Source: Bacteroidales bacterium | GTDB lineage: Bacteria > Bacteroidota > Bacteroidia > Bacteroidales > F082 | NCBI GenBank assembly: GCA_017548125.1 | Contig: JAFYNK010000092.1 | Span: 1 to 39,048, forward strand | DNA: 39,048 nucleotides | Direction of reading: 5' to 3' | Shown: positions 1-7,776 of the stretch, one piece after another | Layout of the letters: every line of letters starts with the position of its first letter | How positions within the stretch are numbered: position 1 is the stretch's first letter | The notes under the pieces: model-generated | The model's database searches: none | Seen by the model: the letters and a program-made list of their open reading frames with translations, nothing else | What the model was told of the DNA's origin: nothing | Made by a program: the position numbers and the translations under genes

Positions 1-257
1 TTACATGCTTTATGTTTTTTCTTGGAATCTTTTCGTCTTTCTTTCAATCACATAGCTCGCTATGTTCTTTCAAGAAAAACAAAAATCTTCTCAAAGAAAA
101 ATTCATAAATCATTTGCAAAGCAATTTATAGAAATCCCCTCAAATGTGAACTTATAGAAATCACCATAATGTTTTTCTTAATCCTATAAATCAATTTTTA
201 CAACTAAATTTATTTTTATCATAGCATTTTTTCTATTTTTGTTGTTATATATTTGCT
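1..257. other. Upstream non-coding region of the cyd locus
   Basis: No convincing gene is seen here. It is AT-rich and contains a small perfect palindrome at 50-65 (ACATAGC, two-base spacer, GCTATGT). Two sequences fitting the Bacteroidota -7 box TAnnTTTG lie at 234-241 and 248-255, directly before the DUF4492 start codon. I see no good -33 TTTG partner for either, so the promoter call is weak. The left edge may be the 3' flank of a gene outside the window. Confidence 0.4.
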
Positions 258-464
258 ATGAAAAAGATAATTCTCTCTATATGGAATTTTTATGCCGACG
301 GCTTTAAGAATATGACATGGGGCAAAACTCTGTGGCTCCTCATAATTCTTAAAGCCGTTGTTCTTTTCCTGGTGCTGAGAATGTTTTTCTTCCGTCCTGC
401 TATGGCAGGAAAAACTGATGAAGAAAAAAGCGAATATGTTGGAACGCAGTTAATTAGGAATTAA
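258..464 (+). CDS. DUF4492 small membrane protein of the cytochrome bd locus
   Basis: A 68-residue protein with one hydrophobic segment at about residues 24-45, preceded by the GKTLW stretch and followed by the acidic-basic tail KTDEEKSEYVG. Proteins of this family (DUF4492) are known directly upstream of cydA in Bacteroidota and in Campylobacterota such as Helicobacter. The function is unproven; a role in assembly or stability of the bd oxidase, like CydX, is inference from position. The start follows two -7-like boxes by only a few bases, so the leader must be very short. The last codons and the stop lie within a loose aattaggaattaagga repeat, so the extreme C-terminus may be repeat-derived. 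Confidence 0.8.
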   Translation: MKKIILSIWNFYADGFKNMTWGKTLWLLIILKAVVLFLVLRMFFFRPAMAGKTDEEKSEYVGTQLIRN

Positions 465-545
465 GGAATTGAGGATCTGTGGAATTGAGGAATTTTTTTC
501 GTGACATTTCGTGTTGATTAGTGGATGTGGTTGTTGATTAGTGGA
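446..545. repeat. Loose short direct repeats between the DUF4492 gene and cydA
   Basis: Two different repeated words occupy this spacer. The first half repeats variants of aattaggaatt / aaggaattgagga. The second half has two copies of ttgattagtggat about 22 bases apart. The first family resembles the 14-nt unit at 22651-22692 read on the other strand. Neither has an obvious regulatory meaning. Confidence 0.6.
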
Positions 546-571
546 TTTAGATAACAATAAAAAATGATATT

Positions 572-2056
572 ATGGTTGAAAGCGCATTAGTCGGTTGGTC
601 GAGGGCGCAGTTTGCTCTCACCGCAGCTTATCACTGGATTTTCGTTCCTTTAACTTTGGGACTTGCCATCATCATGGCAGTAATGGAGACTATTTATGTC
701 GTGAAAAAAGACGAGTTCTGGAAACATACTGCCAAGTTCTGGATGAAACTCTTCGCCATCAACTTCGCTGTCGGCATCGCGACTGGTATCATCCTAGAAT
801 TTGAGTTCGGCACCAACTGGAGCAACTACTCCTGGTTTGTGGGCGATATCTTCGGCGCTCCTCTCGCCATCGAGGGTATCTTCGCTTTTTTCATGGAAGC
901 GACATTCTTCGCGGTGATGTTCTTCGGATGGGATAAGGTAAGCAAGAAGTTTCACCTTCTCTCCACATGGCTCGTCGGCATAGGCGCTTCTATCTCCGCC
1001 CTCTGGATTCTCGTCGCCAACGCATGGATGCAGCATCCTGTCGGTATGGACTTTAACCCCGACACCGTCCGTCATGAGATGGTCGATTTCTGGGCATTGG
1101 TACTTAATCCTGTGGCCGTGTCTAAGTTCTTCCATGCTGTCTTCAGCGGTTGGATGACTGGCGCCATCTTTGCCATCGGTATCAGTTGTTGGTATCTCCT
1201 TAAAAAACGCGAGACACGTTTTGCTCTCTCAAGTATCAGAGTGGCAGCTGTCGTCGGTATCATCGGCACTTTCGCAGTAATGCTCAGCGGCGACAGCTCT
1301 GGCATTCATGTCGGTAAATATCAGCCTATGAAACTTGCTGCTGCTGAAGGCCTCGATGACGGCGGCACCCGCGCTCCTTTCTCTATAGTGCCCGGCATTG
1401 AGATTCCAGGAATGCTTTCCATTTTGGCAACGCACGACATCAACGGTTACGTGCCTGGCATCAATGATATCATTGAAGGCTACACAACTCCAGATGGTGA
1501 TGTATATTTATCGGCAGAAGATAAGATGGAAAAAGGCAGAACTGCATTGAGTGCTTTCGCTGATTATACAAGACTGAAAAACACTGACCCAGAGGCTGCT
1601 GCCGAGGCTCGTCATATTCTCGATGAAAACGTGGAATATTTCGGTTATGGTTATATAGATAGTCCAGAGGAACTTGTCCCTAACGTGCCATTGATTTATT
1701 GGTTGTTCCGCGTGATGGTGTTCTTCGGCACTTTCTTGCTCATCCTCATGCTTTTCGTCTTATGGATGGAGTGGAAGGGAAGACTCTCTAATATGAAGTG
1801 GTTGCAATGGATTTCATTGCTCTCAATACCATTAGTTTATCTCTGCGGTCAGGCAGGCTGGATCGTTGCTGAAGCCGGCCGTCAGCCTTGGACTATCGAA
1901 GGTCTGCTTCCTGTCAATGCCGCTGTGTCAAGCGTCAGCGTGGGTGCTGTGCAGACCACCTTCTTCATCTTCGTGGCGATATTCACTCTCTTCCTCGCCA
2001 TTGAGTTACGTATCTTAATAAAAGCTATCAAACAAGGACCTAAAATAGAAGAATAA
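572..2056 (+). CDS. cydA: Cytochrome bd ubiquinol/menaquinol oxidase subunit I
   Basis: Catalytic, heme-bearing subunit of the bd terminal oxidase of the inner membrane. It oxidises quinol and reduces O2 with high affinity, which fits a microaerotolerant anaerobe. At 494 residues it is slightly shorter than E. coli CydA (522). Predicted heme ligands are visible: H21, H188 and M382 (counterparts of E. coli H19, H186, M393), plus E101 and E109 (E99, E107). The quinol-oxidation signature GWIVAEAGRQPW is at 429-440. Nine or so membrane segments are apparent. cydB follows 14 bases downstream, so the two are surely cotranscribed. No Shine-Dalgarno sequence precedes this start. Confidence 0.97.
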   Translation: MVESALVGWSRAQFALTAAYHWIFVPLTLGLAIIMAVMETIYVVKKDEFWKHTAKFWMKLFAINFAVGIATGIILEFEFGTNWSNYSWFVGDIFGAPLAIEGIFAFFMEATFFAVMFFGWDKVSKKFHLLSTWLVGIGASISALWILVANAWMQHPVGMDFNPDTVRHEMVDFWALVLNPVAVSKFFHAVFSGWMTGAIFAIGISCWYLLKKRETRFALSSIRVAAVVGIIGTFAVMLSGDSSGIHVGKYQPMKLAAAEGLDDGGTRAPFSIVPGIEIPGMLSILATHDINGYVPGINDIIEGYTTPDGDVYLSAEDKMEKGRTALSAFADYTRLKNTDPEAAAEARHILDENVEYFGYGYIDSPEELVPNVPLIYWLFRVMVFFGTFLLILMLFVLWMEWKGRLSNMKWLQWISLLSIPLVYLCGQAGWIVAEAGRQPWTIEGLLPVNAAVSSVSVGAVQTTFFIFVAIFTLFLAIELRILIKAIKQGPKIEE

Positions 2057-2057
2057 T

Positions 2058-2064
2058 AAGGAGG
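2058..2064 (+). promoter_or_regulatory. Strong Shine-Dalgarno sequence for cydB
   Basis: AAGGAGG lies six bases before the cydB ATG. It is a full consensus ribosome binding site, unusual here: almost every other start in the window lacks one, as is typical of Bacteroidota. It may secure equal translation of the two oxidase subunits. Confidence 0.75.
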
Positions 2065-2070
2065 AAAACT

Positions 2071-3213
2071 ATGATTACATATACATTCTTACAGCAATAT
2101 TGGTGGTTTCTTATCGCTCTCTTAGGCGGATTGCTCGTGTTCTTGCTTTTCGTTCAGGGCGGCAACGCGCTTATCTTCTTAGCAGGGAAAAATGAGGTTC
2201 AGCGTCAGCTCATCGTCAACTCAACAGGTCGTAAATGGGAACTCACCTTCACCACTCTGGTGACATTCGGCGGTGCTTTTTTCGCCTCGTTTCCGCTTTT
2301 CTACAGCACCAGTTTCGGCGGCGCCTACTGGGTCTGGATTTTAATACTTATAACATTCGTGTTTCAAGCTGTGTCTTACGAGTTTCAAAGTAAGGCAGGT
2401 AATATATTAGGTAAAAGGACTTTCAGGATATTCCTCACTTTGAACGGCTGTCTCGCGCCTTTGTTGATAGGCACTGCTGTTGGAACGTTCTTCACCGGTT
2501 CAGCCTTCTTGGTTAATAAGAGCGCTGTCGGTGACATCGCTGCTCCTGTCATCAGCCGCTGGGCTAACGGATGGCACGGTCTTGAGGCGGTCGCCAATCC
2601 TTTCAACGTGGAGTTCGGTCTCATGGTGATGTTCTTGGCTGTATGTCTTGGCGCATTGTATATGATAAATAATATTGAGGATAAGGAACTCAGCGTTTCA
2701 TTACGTCGCAGCCTTTTGATATGTTTCGGTGGTTTCCTTTTGATGCTCGTCATGGTTCTCATTCAATTCATCACTATGGAAGGCTACGCTGTAGATGCTG
2801 GCGGCGTCGTAGTAATGGAGAAAGGTAAATATCTTCATAATTTAATCCAAATGCCAGTAGTGTTGATAATGTTCTTATTGGGTGCGGTGATGTTGGTTGC
2901 AGGTGTCGTTATGACATTAGTCAAGAAAGAATTTAACAGAGGGATATGGTTGTCAGGACCTGGAACTGTTTTAGCCGTCATGGCGATATTTATGATAGCT
3001 GGTTATAATGGAACGGCATATTATCCTTCAACAGCCGACATTCAGTCATCTTTGACATTATCGAATAGCTGTTCGAGTGAGTTTACGCTCAAGACAATGG
3101 CGGTGGTGTCATTGATAATACCATTTGTAGTGGCATATATCGCATATTTCTGGCGTCAGATGGATAAGAAATCTTTGACCAAGGATGAGCTTGAAAACTC
3201 TGATAAATATTAG
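2071..3213 (+). CDS. cydB: Cytochrome bd oxidase subunit II
   Basis: Second integral membrane subunit of the bd oxidase; 380 residues against 379 in E. coli. It starts with a hydrophobic segment (WWFLIALLGGLLVFLLFVQGG) and has several further membrane helices. It lacks heme ligands of its own and stabilises CydA. It follows cydA directly with a strong ribosome binding site and ends just before a bidirectional hairpin. No cydX or cydCD genes are in the window. Confidence 0.96.
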   Translation: MITYTFLQQYWWFLIALLGGLLVFLLFVQGGNALIFLAGKNEVQRQLIVNSTGRKWELTFTTLVTFGGAFFASFPLFYSTSFGGAYWVWILILITFVFQAVSYEFQSKAGNILGKRTFRIFLTLNGCLAPLLIGTAVGTFFTGSAFLVNKSAVGDIAAPVISRWANGWHGLEAVANPFNVEFGLMVMFLAVCLGALYMINNIEDKELSVSLRRSLLICFGGFLLMLVMVLIQFITMEGYAVDAGGVVVMEKGKYLHNLIQMPVVLIMFLLGAVMLVAGVVMTLVKKEFNRGIWLSGPGTVLAVMAIFMIAGYNGTAYYPSTADIQSSLTLSNSCSSEFTLKTMAVVSLIIPFVVAYIAYFWRQMDKKSLTKDELENSDKY

Positions 3214-3236
3214 ATGTTATGAATATCAAAAAAATC

Positions 3237-3280
3237 AAAAAACTCAAAATCTCGAAAAAATCTGAGGTTTTGAGTTTTTT
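3237..3280. terminator. Bidirectional intrinsic terminator between cydB and the antiterminator gene
   Basis: A 17-base arm at 3237-3253 (AAAAAACTCAAAATCTC) pairs with 3264-3280 (GAGGTTTTGAGTTTTTT) with a single G-U wobble. The A-rich outer left arm and T-rich outer right arm give a U-tract in both directions, so it can end cydB transcription and the convergent polysaccharide operon. Confidence 0.85.
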
Positions 3281-3293
3281 AATTTCTGAGTTT

Positions 3294-3812
3294 TTACTTA
3301 ATGGCTTCTACATTAGATCTTGCTATATTGACGGGGAGTGACTGTCCTACAGCTTCTATGTCTATTATGACTCTATGTTTGCCTTTTATTTTAATGAATC
3401 TTCCGATGAGGTCTTTCATCTGTCCTGTTTTAATTCTTACCAATTCACCTTCTTTCAAATCCATACTGTCACATTCAATGTCGTGTAAATCGGTGTCGCA
3501 GATGTATTTTCTTATTGCGGTGATTTGGTTCTCAGGAACTACAACAGGCTTTTTTTCAAATGTGATGAATCTTACAACGTTTGCAATATTCAATACATTG
3601 TAGTAATCTGATGATGTGATATTAACGAATATATAAGAACGAAACAATGGCTCTTCCACCTTTTTTTTGCGGTCGCTCCATTGTTTTATTCTGGTTATTA
3701 AAGGAAGAAATGATTCGATGCCCATGTCATCAAGTTGTTGGGAGACTTTTTTCTCGCACCTTGATTTTACATAGACAGCGAACCATTTTTTATTTCCTTT
3801 TACATCTGTCAT
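3294..3812 (-). CDS. UpxY/NusG-family transcription antiterminator
   Basis: 172 residues with a NusG N-terminal domain (KKWFAVYVKSRCEKKVSQQL, residues 8-27) and a C-terminal KOW-type region around KEGELVRIKTGQMKDLIGRF. UpxY proteins of Bacteroides bind RNA polymerase in capsule-operon leaders and let it read through early termination. It lies 11 bases after the wzc-like gene and is the last gene before a terminator. Classic upxY genes are instead the first gene of their operon, so either it acts in trans on another locus or the operon has been rearranged. It is too short and too divergent to be the housekeeping NusG. Confidence 0.82.
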   Translation of the reverse strand: MTDVKGNKKWFAVYVKSRCEKKVSQQLDDMGIESFLPLITRIKQWSDRKKKVEEPLFRSYIFVNITSSDYYNVLNIANVVRFITFEKKPVVVPENQITAIRKYICDTDLHDIECDSMDLKEGELVRIKTGQMKDLIGRFIKIKGKHRVIIDIEAVGQSLPVNIARSNVEAIK

Positions 3813-3823
3813 TAATGATGTTT

Positions 3824-6307
3824 TTATTTACGTTTACGGTTGTCGTGATCTTCGTCGTAATAACCGTTATTATAGCCGTATCTGTTTCTGTAGCCATAGC
3901 CAAATCCGTAGCCATAACCATAGCCATAACCGCCGTAATCATAGCTGTAACGGTAGCCGTAAGCACCTTGATAATTGATACCGTTGACTATCAAGCTGAC
4001 GTTGTATTTTCTTTCTTCCAAGTCTTTGATAACGGCTTCGAATATTCTCTTGTTTGAAACATCTTGGCGTACTACATAGATAGCTGTATCAACATGTTTC
4101 ATCAATAACAATGCATCTGTTACCCACATTAATGGAGGTGTGTCGATGATGATATAGTCATATCTTTCTTTTAACTCTTTGAAGAATTCGTTGCAACGTT
4201 CTGAAGCAATTAATTCTGCTGGGTTAGGTGGAATGCTACCAGCTGTAATAATATCAAGATTAGGTAATTTGCCAGATGGTTGGATAACTTCATCTAATGA
4301 TGCTTTTCCTGATAAATATGAACTGACACCTAATTTGTTGCTGATACCGAATTCTTGATAAATACGAGGTTTACGTAAGTCCATACCAATCAATACAGTC
4401 TTCTTGCCGTACATAGCGTAGATTGATGCCATGTTGATTGAGATATATGTCTTACCAATACCTTGAGAGTCTGAAATTACAGAGAATGTGCATTTTTCTT
4501 TACCTTGAACTATATATTCAATGTTAGTTCTGATAGATCTAAATGCCTCTGATACAGGAGACTTAGGTGAATCGATAACGAATGTCGAACTTGAATCTCC
4601 TTTCTTAGAACTTGTTAATGGGATTTGTCCGATGATAGGTAATTTTGTGATTTTTTCAATATCTTTCTTTTCAAGAATCTTTGTGTTTAAGAGTTCTTTA
4701 AGGAAGATGAATGCTGCTGGAATTGCGCATCCTAATACAAAACATACCAAATATATCATACTTGAACGTGGAGCAATCATTCTTGCAGAAGATATGCGAG
4801 CTTGGTCGATGATGCTGTTGTCAGGGCTGTTACTTGCCATAACGATTTGTGCTTCAGCTCTCTTTTGCATTAAGAATTTATATAAGTCATCGTTCAATGA
4901 GAACTTACGTTCGTAGCCTAAGTATTTGCGTTGTGTTGTAGGAAGTTGTTTTATTTGTTCGTCATAAACGCTGATTTGCTTGTCTAATTCACCGATTGTA
5001 ACGTATGTATTACTAATCATGTTGTCAATGTTTTCAAGCAATTGTTTCTTGGTCTGTATGATTTGTTCGTTTATTGTTTGAACGTTAGGGTTTTTCTCTT
5101 TAGAAACAGATAATATTTTAGATTTCTCTGATGACAACTTAACTAATTCTGCTGCAAGTAAGTTAAGTGTTTGGTCTTGAATACCCATTGCACTTGGTAC
5201 AATAAGCTTGTCGATGTCATCAATGTTTTTCTTAATATAATCTTGGAGATTCTTATAATATTTGATGCTTAATTCTAATTCAGCTTTACGTTTTTCTATT
5301 TGTTTCAAATAGTTGAACATCTCTCTTGATTGAGCATTTAAATCCATGAAGTCATTGCCTTCTTGGAATGTTTGGAGGTCGTGTTCAGCTTTGCTTAATG
5401 AATCTTGGATGCCAATTAATTGTTCGTCAATAAAAATAACTGTGTTTTCTGAAACCAAGTTCTTTTGTTCGAGGTTTCTTTCCAAATATTCTTCTAATAA
5501 TTGGTTGAGATAGTCTGTTATCTTTTGTGAGTTTCCGCCTTGAATTGTAAGTTTCAAGATAGATGAGTTTTTAGTTGTTTGTGCAATAGAAACATTACTC
5601 ATCTCACTTGCAAGGGTAAGGATATTCTTTATGATAAAGCAATACTTGTTGTTGTTGCCGTTTTTATCTGGATTGAAATTGCTATTTAAAACAACGCGGA
5701 ATCTGTTGTATCCATTATAAACCCATTCGCCTAAATTGTAAATGTTGTCAGTTTCTGGGACATTGATTAAGCCTAAGCTTTCATCTTTGGTATAGTCATA
5801 TACTGTACATCTTTTTTCGCTTGTTCTTAAACGATATTTTCCATTATCTAAAAACTCGATGTCGTATCTGACGCCTGTTGTTTGTAATGTATCGTAATCG
5901 ACTTCAACATAGAATGGAGTTTTGGTATATAATTCTGTTGTTGTAAAACGGCCGATGTTATAATATGATACGTTGAAGAAGTTTAATTCCTTTAATGTTC
6001 TTTCTTTAAGTGAGAAAGACTGTAAGATACCGATTTCGTTATCGATATTATTATTGCTCTTGAATGTGAGGCCTGTCATCATAGATGTTGGGTCGATGGT
6101 CATCTTATCTTCTTTGATAAAAACAGATGCTGACACCTGATACACTTTAGGTGTATATCTGTTATAGAAGAAACCGGCGACCAACGCAACTACGATACCG
6201 ATTGCAAATAAATACCAATAGCTGATAACCTTGATGATTATGTTTTTTAAATCGATGCTTTCTTCCTCCATAAATTGAGGAGTGTTTTGTAAATCTGTAT
6301 TGTTCAT
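3824..6307 (-). CDS. Wzc-type polysaccharide co-polymerase / BY-kinase
   Basis: 827-residue inner-membrane protein for control of polysaccharide polymerisation and export. A first membrane helix is at about 30-49, then a long periplasmic part with coiled-coil segments, a second helix at about 516-540, and a cytoplasmic bacterial tyrosine kinase domain. Walker A is near 612-620 (SDSQGIGKTYIS), Walker A' is VLIGMDLRKPR, and Walker B is YIIIDTPP near 720. The tail at about 780-820 is almost pure Gly-Tyr with some Arg/Asn, and is the expected autophosphorylation cluster. The first Gly-Glu-Gly of many Walker A loops is QGIG here. The Wza-type gene lies 19 bases upstream. Confidence 0.92.
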   Translation of the reverse strand: MNNTDLQNTPQFMEEESIDLKNIIIKVISYWYLFAIGIVVALVAGFFYNRYTPKVYQVSASVFIKEDKMTIDPTSMMTGLTFKSNNNIDNEIGILQSFSLKERTLKELNFFNVSYYNIGRFTTTELYTKTPFYVEVDYDTLQTTGVRYDIEFLDNGKYRLRTSEKRCTVYDYTKDESLGLINVPETDNIYNLGEWVYNGYNRFRVVLNSNFNPDKNGNNNKYCFIIKNILTLASEMSNVSIAQTTKNSSILKLTIQGGNSQKITDYLNQLLEEYLERNLEQKNLVSENTVIFIDEQLIGIQDSLSKAEHDLQTFQEGNDFMDLNAQSREMFNYLKQIEKRKAELELSIKYYKNLQDYIKKNIDDIDKLIVPSAMGIQDQTLNLLAAELVKLSSEKSKILSVSKEKNPNVQTINEQIIQTKKQLLENIDNMISNTYVTIGELDKQISVYDEQIKQLPTTQRKYLGYERKFSLNDDLYKFLMQKRAEAQIVMASNSPDNSIIDQARISSARMIAPRSSMIYLVCFVLGCAIPAAFIFLKELLNTKILEKKDIEKITKLPIIGQIPLTSSKKGDSSSTFVIDSPKSPVSEAFRSIRTNIEYIVQGKEKCTFSVISDSQGIGKTYISINMASIYAMYGKKTVLIGMDLRKPRIYQEFGISNKLGVSSYLSGKASLDEVIQPSGKLPNLDIITAGSIPPNPAELIASERCNEFFKELKERYDYIIIDTPPLMWVTDALLLMKHVDTAIYVVRQDVSNKRIFEAVIKDLEERKYNVSLIVNGINYQGAYGYRYSYDYGGYGYGYGYGFGYGYRNRYGYNNGYYDEDHDNRKRK

Positions 6308-6326
6308 TTTGAATTAATTTTCAATG

Positions 6327-7142
6327 TTATTTTAAATAAACTGCAACAAATGTGAAGCATGTTACTAATAATGATATAGCAGAGATGATTGTGCCGTAAG
6401 GTACGCTAGTGAAACCGTATTGTTTCATCTTCAATGGCTCAATGTAAATAATGTCATTAGGTTTGAGGTAATATTCTGGTGAAGATAAAATATCTGCTTC
6501 ATTCAAATTAACCTTTGTTATTTTTGAGCCGTTAGGTGTTTGATGTATGATTTTTACGTTTGATTTGTTAGCGTAATCAGTTGCGTTACCTGCTAATGCA
6601 ATAGCTTGGAAAATGTTTATATCTGATTGATATACTTGATATAATCCTGGTTTATAAACTTCACCTAAAATTGTCAGATTGAAAAGACCTAACTTAACAT
6701 AGACGATTGTTTCGTTGAGGTATTCGTCAACAACTTCTTGGATTTTGTCTTGTATTTCTTCTACTGTCAAGTTTTTAACCTGAAGCTCGCCTACGATAGG
6801 AACGTCGATATAGCCTTCTTCGTTAACGATGTAGCCGCTGATGTAGATAGCAGCGTTACCGCTTGAATATTGTGATGTGGATGTCATTCCTGTTACCGAA
6901 CTCATGTTGTTGAAGAATGCTGCCGATTTGGTGTCGAGGCTGGCAATTCTAATTTGCAAGTTGTCGCCTGGTTGAACCTTGTAGTCAAAATGGCGTTTGT
7001 TGAGGTATTCGTCTGAAACCATTACACTGTCGTTCGACAATTGTTCGCTTTGAAGATAAATAATCTTCTTTTGTGGTACACATGATGTGACCATCGAAAT
7101 CACCATGATAAACATGGCACACATTATACTTAGTTTTCTCAT
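6327..7142 (-). CDS. Wza-type polysaccharide export lipoprotein
   Basis: 271 residues with a lipoprotein signal peptide and lipobox ending in Cys21 (MVTSC). A polysaccharide biosynthesis/export domain starts around FDYKVQPGDNLQIRI and is followed by an SLBB beta-grasp segment (GEVYKPGLYQVY). A final hydrophobic stretch (TIISAISLLVTCFTF) could cross or anchor to the membrane. Proteins of this family form the outer-membrane channel for capsule or exopolysaccharide and work with Wzc-type kinases, whose gene is next downstream. It is shorter than E. coli Wza (379), as is usual for Bacteroidota. No glycosyltransferase, flippase or polymerase gene is nearby. Confidence 0.92.
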   Translation of the reverse strand: MRKLSIMCAMFIMVISMVTSCVPQKKIIYLQSEQLSNDSVMVSDEYLNKRHFDYKVQPGDNLQIRIASLDTKSAAFFNNMSSVTGMTSTSQYSSGNAAIYISGYIVNEEGYIDVPIVGELQVKNLTVEEIQDKIQEVVDEYLNETIVYVKLGLFNLTILGEVYKPGLYQVYQSDINIFQAIALAGNATDYANKSNVKIIHQTPNGSKITKVNLNEADILSSPEYYLKPNDIIYIEPLKMKQYGFTSVPYGTIISAISLLVTCFTFVAVYLK

Positions 7143-7155
7143 AATATAAAATTTT

Positions 7156-7647
7156 CTATTTTGAGTTGTTGTATTTTAATGTTATGCTTTTAATTCCTTC
7201 TAATGGATCTCGTGAATATTTATTCTCTATTTTAATGTCGTAGATTCCTTCTTCACCGAATGTCATCTCAGAAATAATAGGAAGCTTAAATACGTAATAT
7301 TCACCTTGCTTGTCAGATTTCCAGTTGCCTTCCTTGTCTTTCAGGTTATATCTGTAATTTTTTGAGCGAGTTCCGCTGTTATTAGGATTCTTGATTGTCA
7401 TATTGAATTCTAACGTGCAATTGTCTCTGTGATTTTCGTATGAACTTGGGTATATTTCTGAAACCAATACTTCCATGACGATGTCGTATTTCGCAGGTGC
7501 ATCCTTAACTTCAATCTGTCCTTCAAGATATTCAAAGCGTGACCATTCGTTGTTATTAAATTCTCTGAAAATCACATTGTTATCTTTTTTGCTGACACAT
7601 GATGTGATGAATAATAGAGATGAAATAATAATGAAAAAATTACGCAT
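7156..7647 (-). CDS. Small outer-membrane lipoprotein, possibly GldH-like
   Basis: I chose the ATG at 7647, giving 163 residues that begin MRNFFIIISSLLFITSC, a clear lipoprotein signal peptide; an in-frame upstream start at 7704 would put 19 hydrophilic residues before it. The rest looks all-beta. An early FREFNNNEW stretch, a central LKDKEGNWK, and a late GIYDIKIENKYSRDPLEGI recall the layout of GldH (early Tyr/Phe-Trp, middle D-G-W/L, late G-x-Y and P-L-x-G-I), a lipoprotein of gliding and T9SS bacteria. The match is from memory of family pattern only. The gene lies 13 bases upstream of the Wza-type gene, so it probably heads that operon. Confidence 0.5.
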   Translation of the reverse strand: MRNFFIIISSLLFITSCVSKKDNNVIFREFNNNEWSRFEYLEGQIEVKDAPAKYDIVMEVLVSEIYPSSYENHRDNCTLEFNMTIKNPNNSGTRSKNYRYNLKDKEGNWKSDKQGEYYVFKLPIISEMTFGEEGIYDIKIENKYSRDPLEGIKSITLKYNNSK

Positions 7648-7734
7648 AAAGTCAATATATAAATAACCTAAATTACAGTCTGCGAATTTAATACTTTTTT
7701 CCATTCAAATGAAATTTATTTGCGGTTTTTTTTG

Positions 7735-7742
7735 TAATTTTG
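7735..7742 (+). promoter_or_regulatory. Candidate -7 box for mrdA
   Basis: TAATTTTG fits the Bacteroidota -7 consensus TAnnTTTG and lies 34 bases before the mrdA start. A TTTG at 7719-7722 is only 12 bases upstream, too close to be a normal -33 element. This spacer (7648-7776) is divergent and must also hold the promoter of the minus-strand lipoprotein and polysaccharide operon, which I could not place. Confidence 0.35.
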
Positions 7743-7776
7743 TTACGCTAATTTTATTGTTATAACTTGCTGGAAA

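Noticed and set aside
3294-3812. Housekeeping NusG
   Set aside because: NusG genes usually sit with secE and rplK; this one is in a polysaccharide export operon and resembles UpxY proteins.
3647-4057. Plus-strand open frame with a hydrophobic V/I-rich repeat resembling a membrane protein
   Set aside because: It is the complement of the Gly-Tyr codons of the Wzc-type tail (gta/ata/gcc). No supporting start signal or family.
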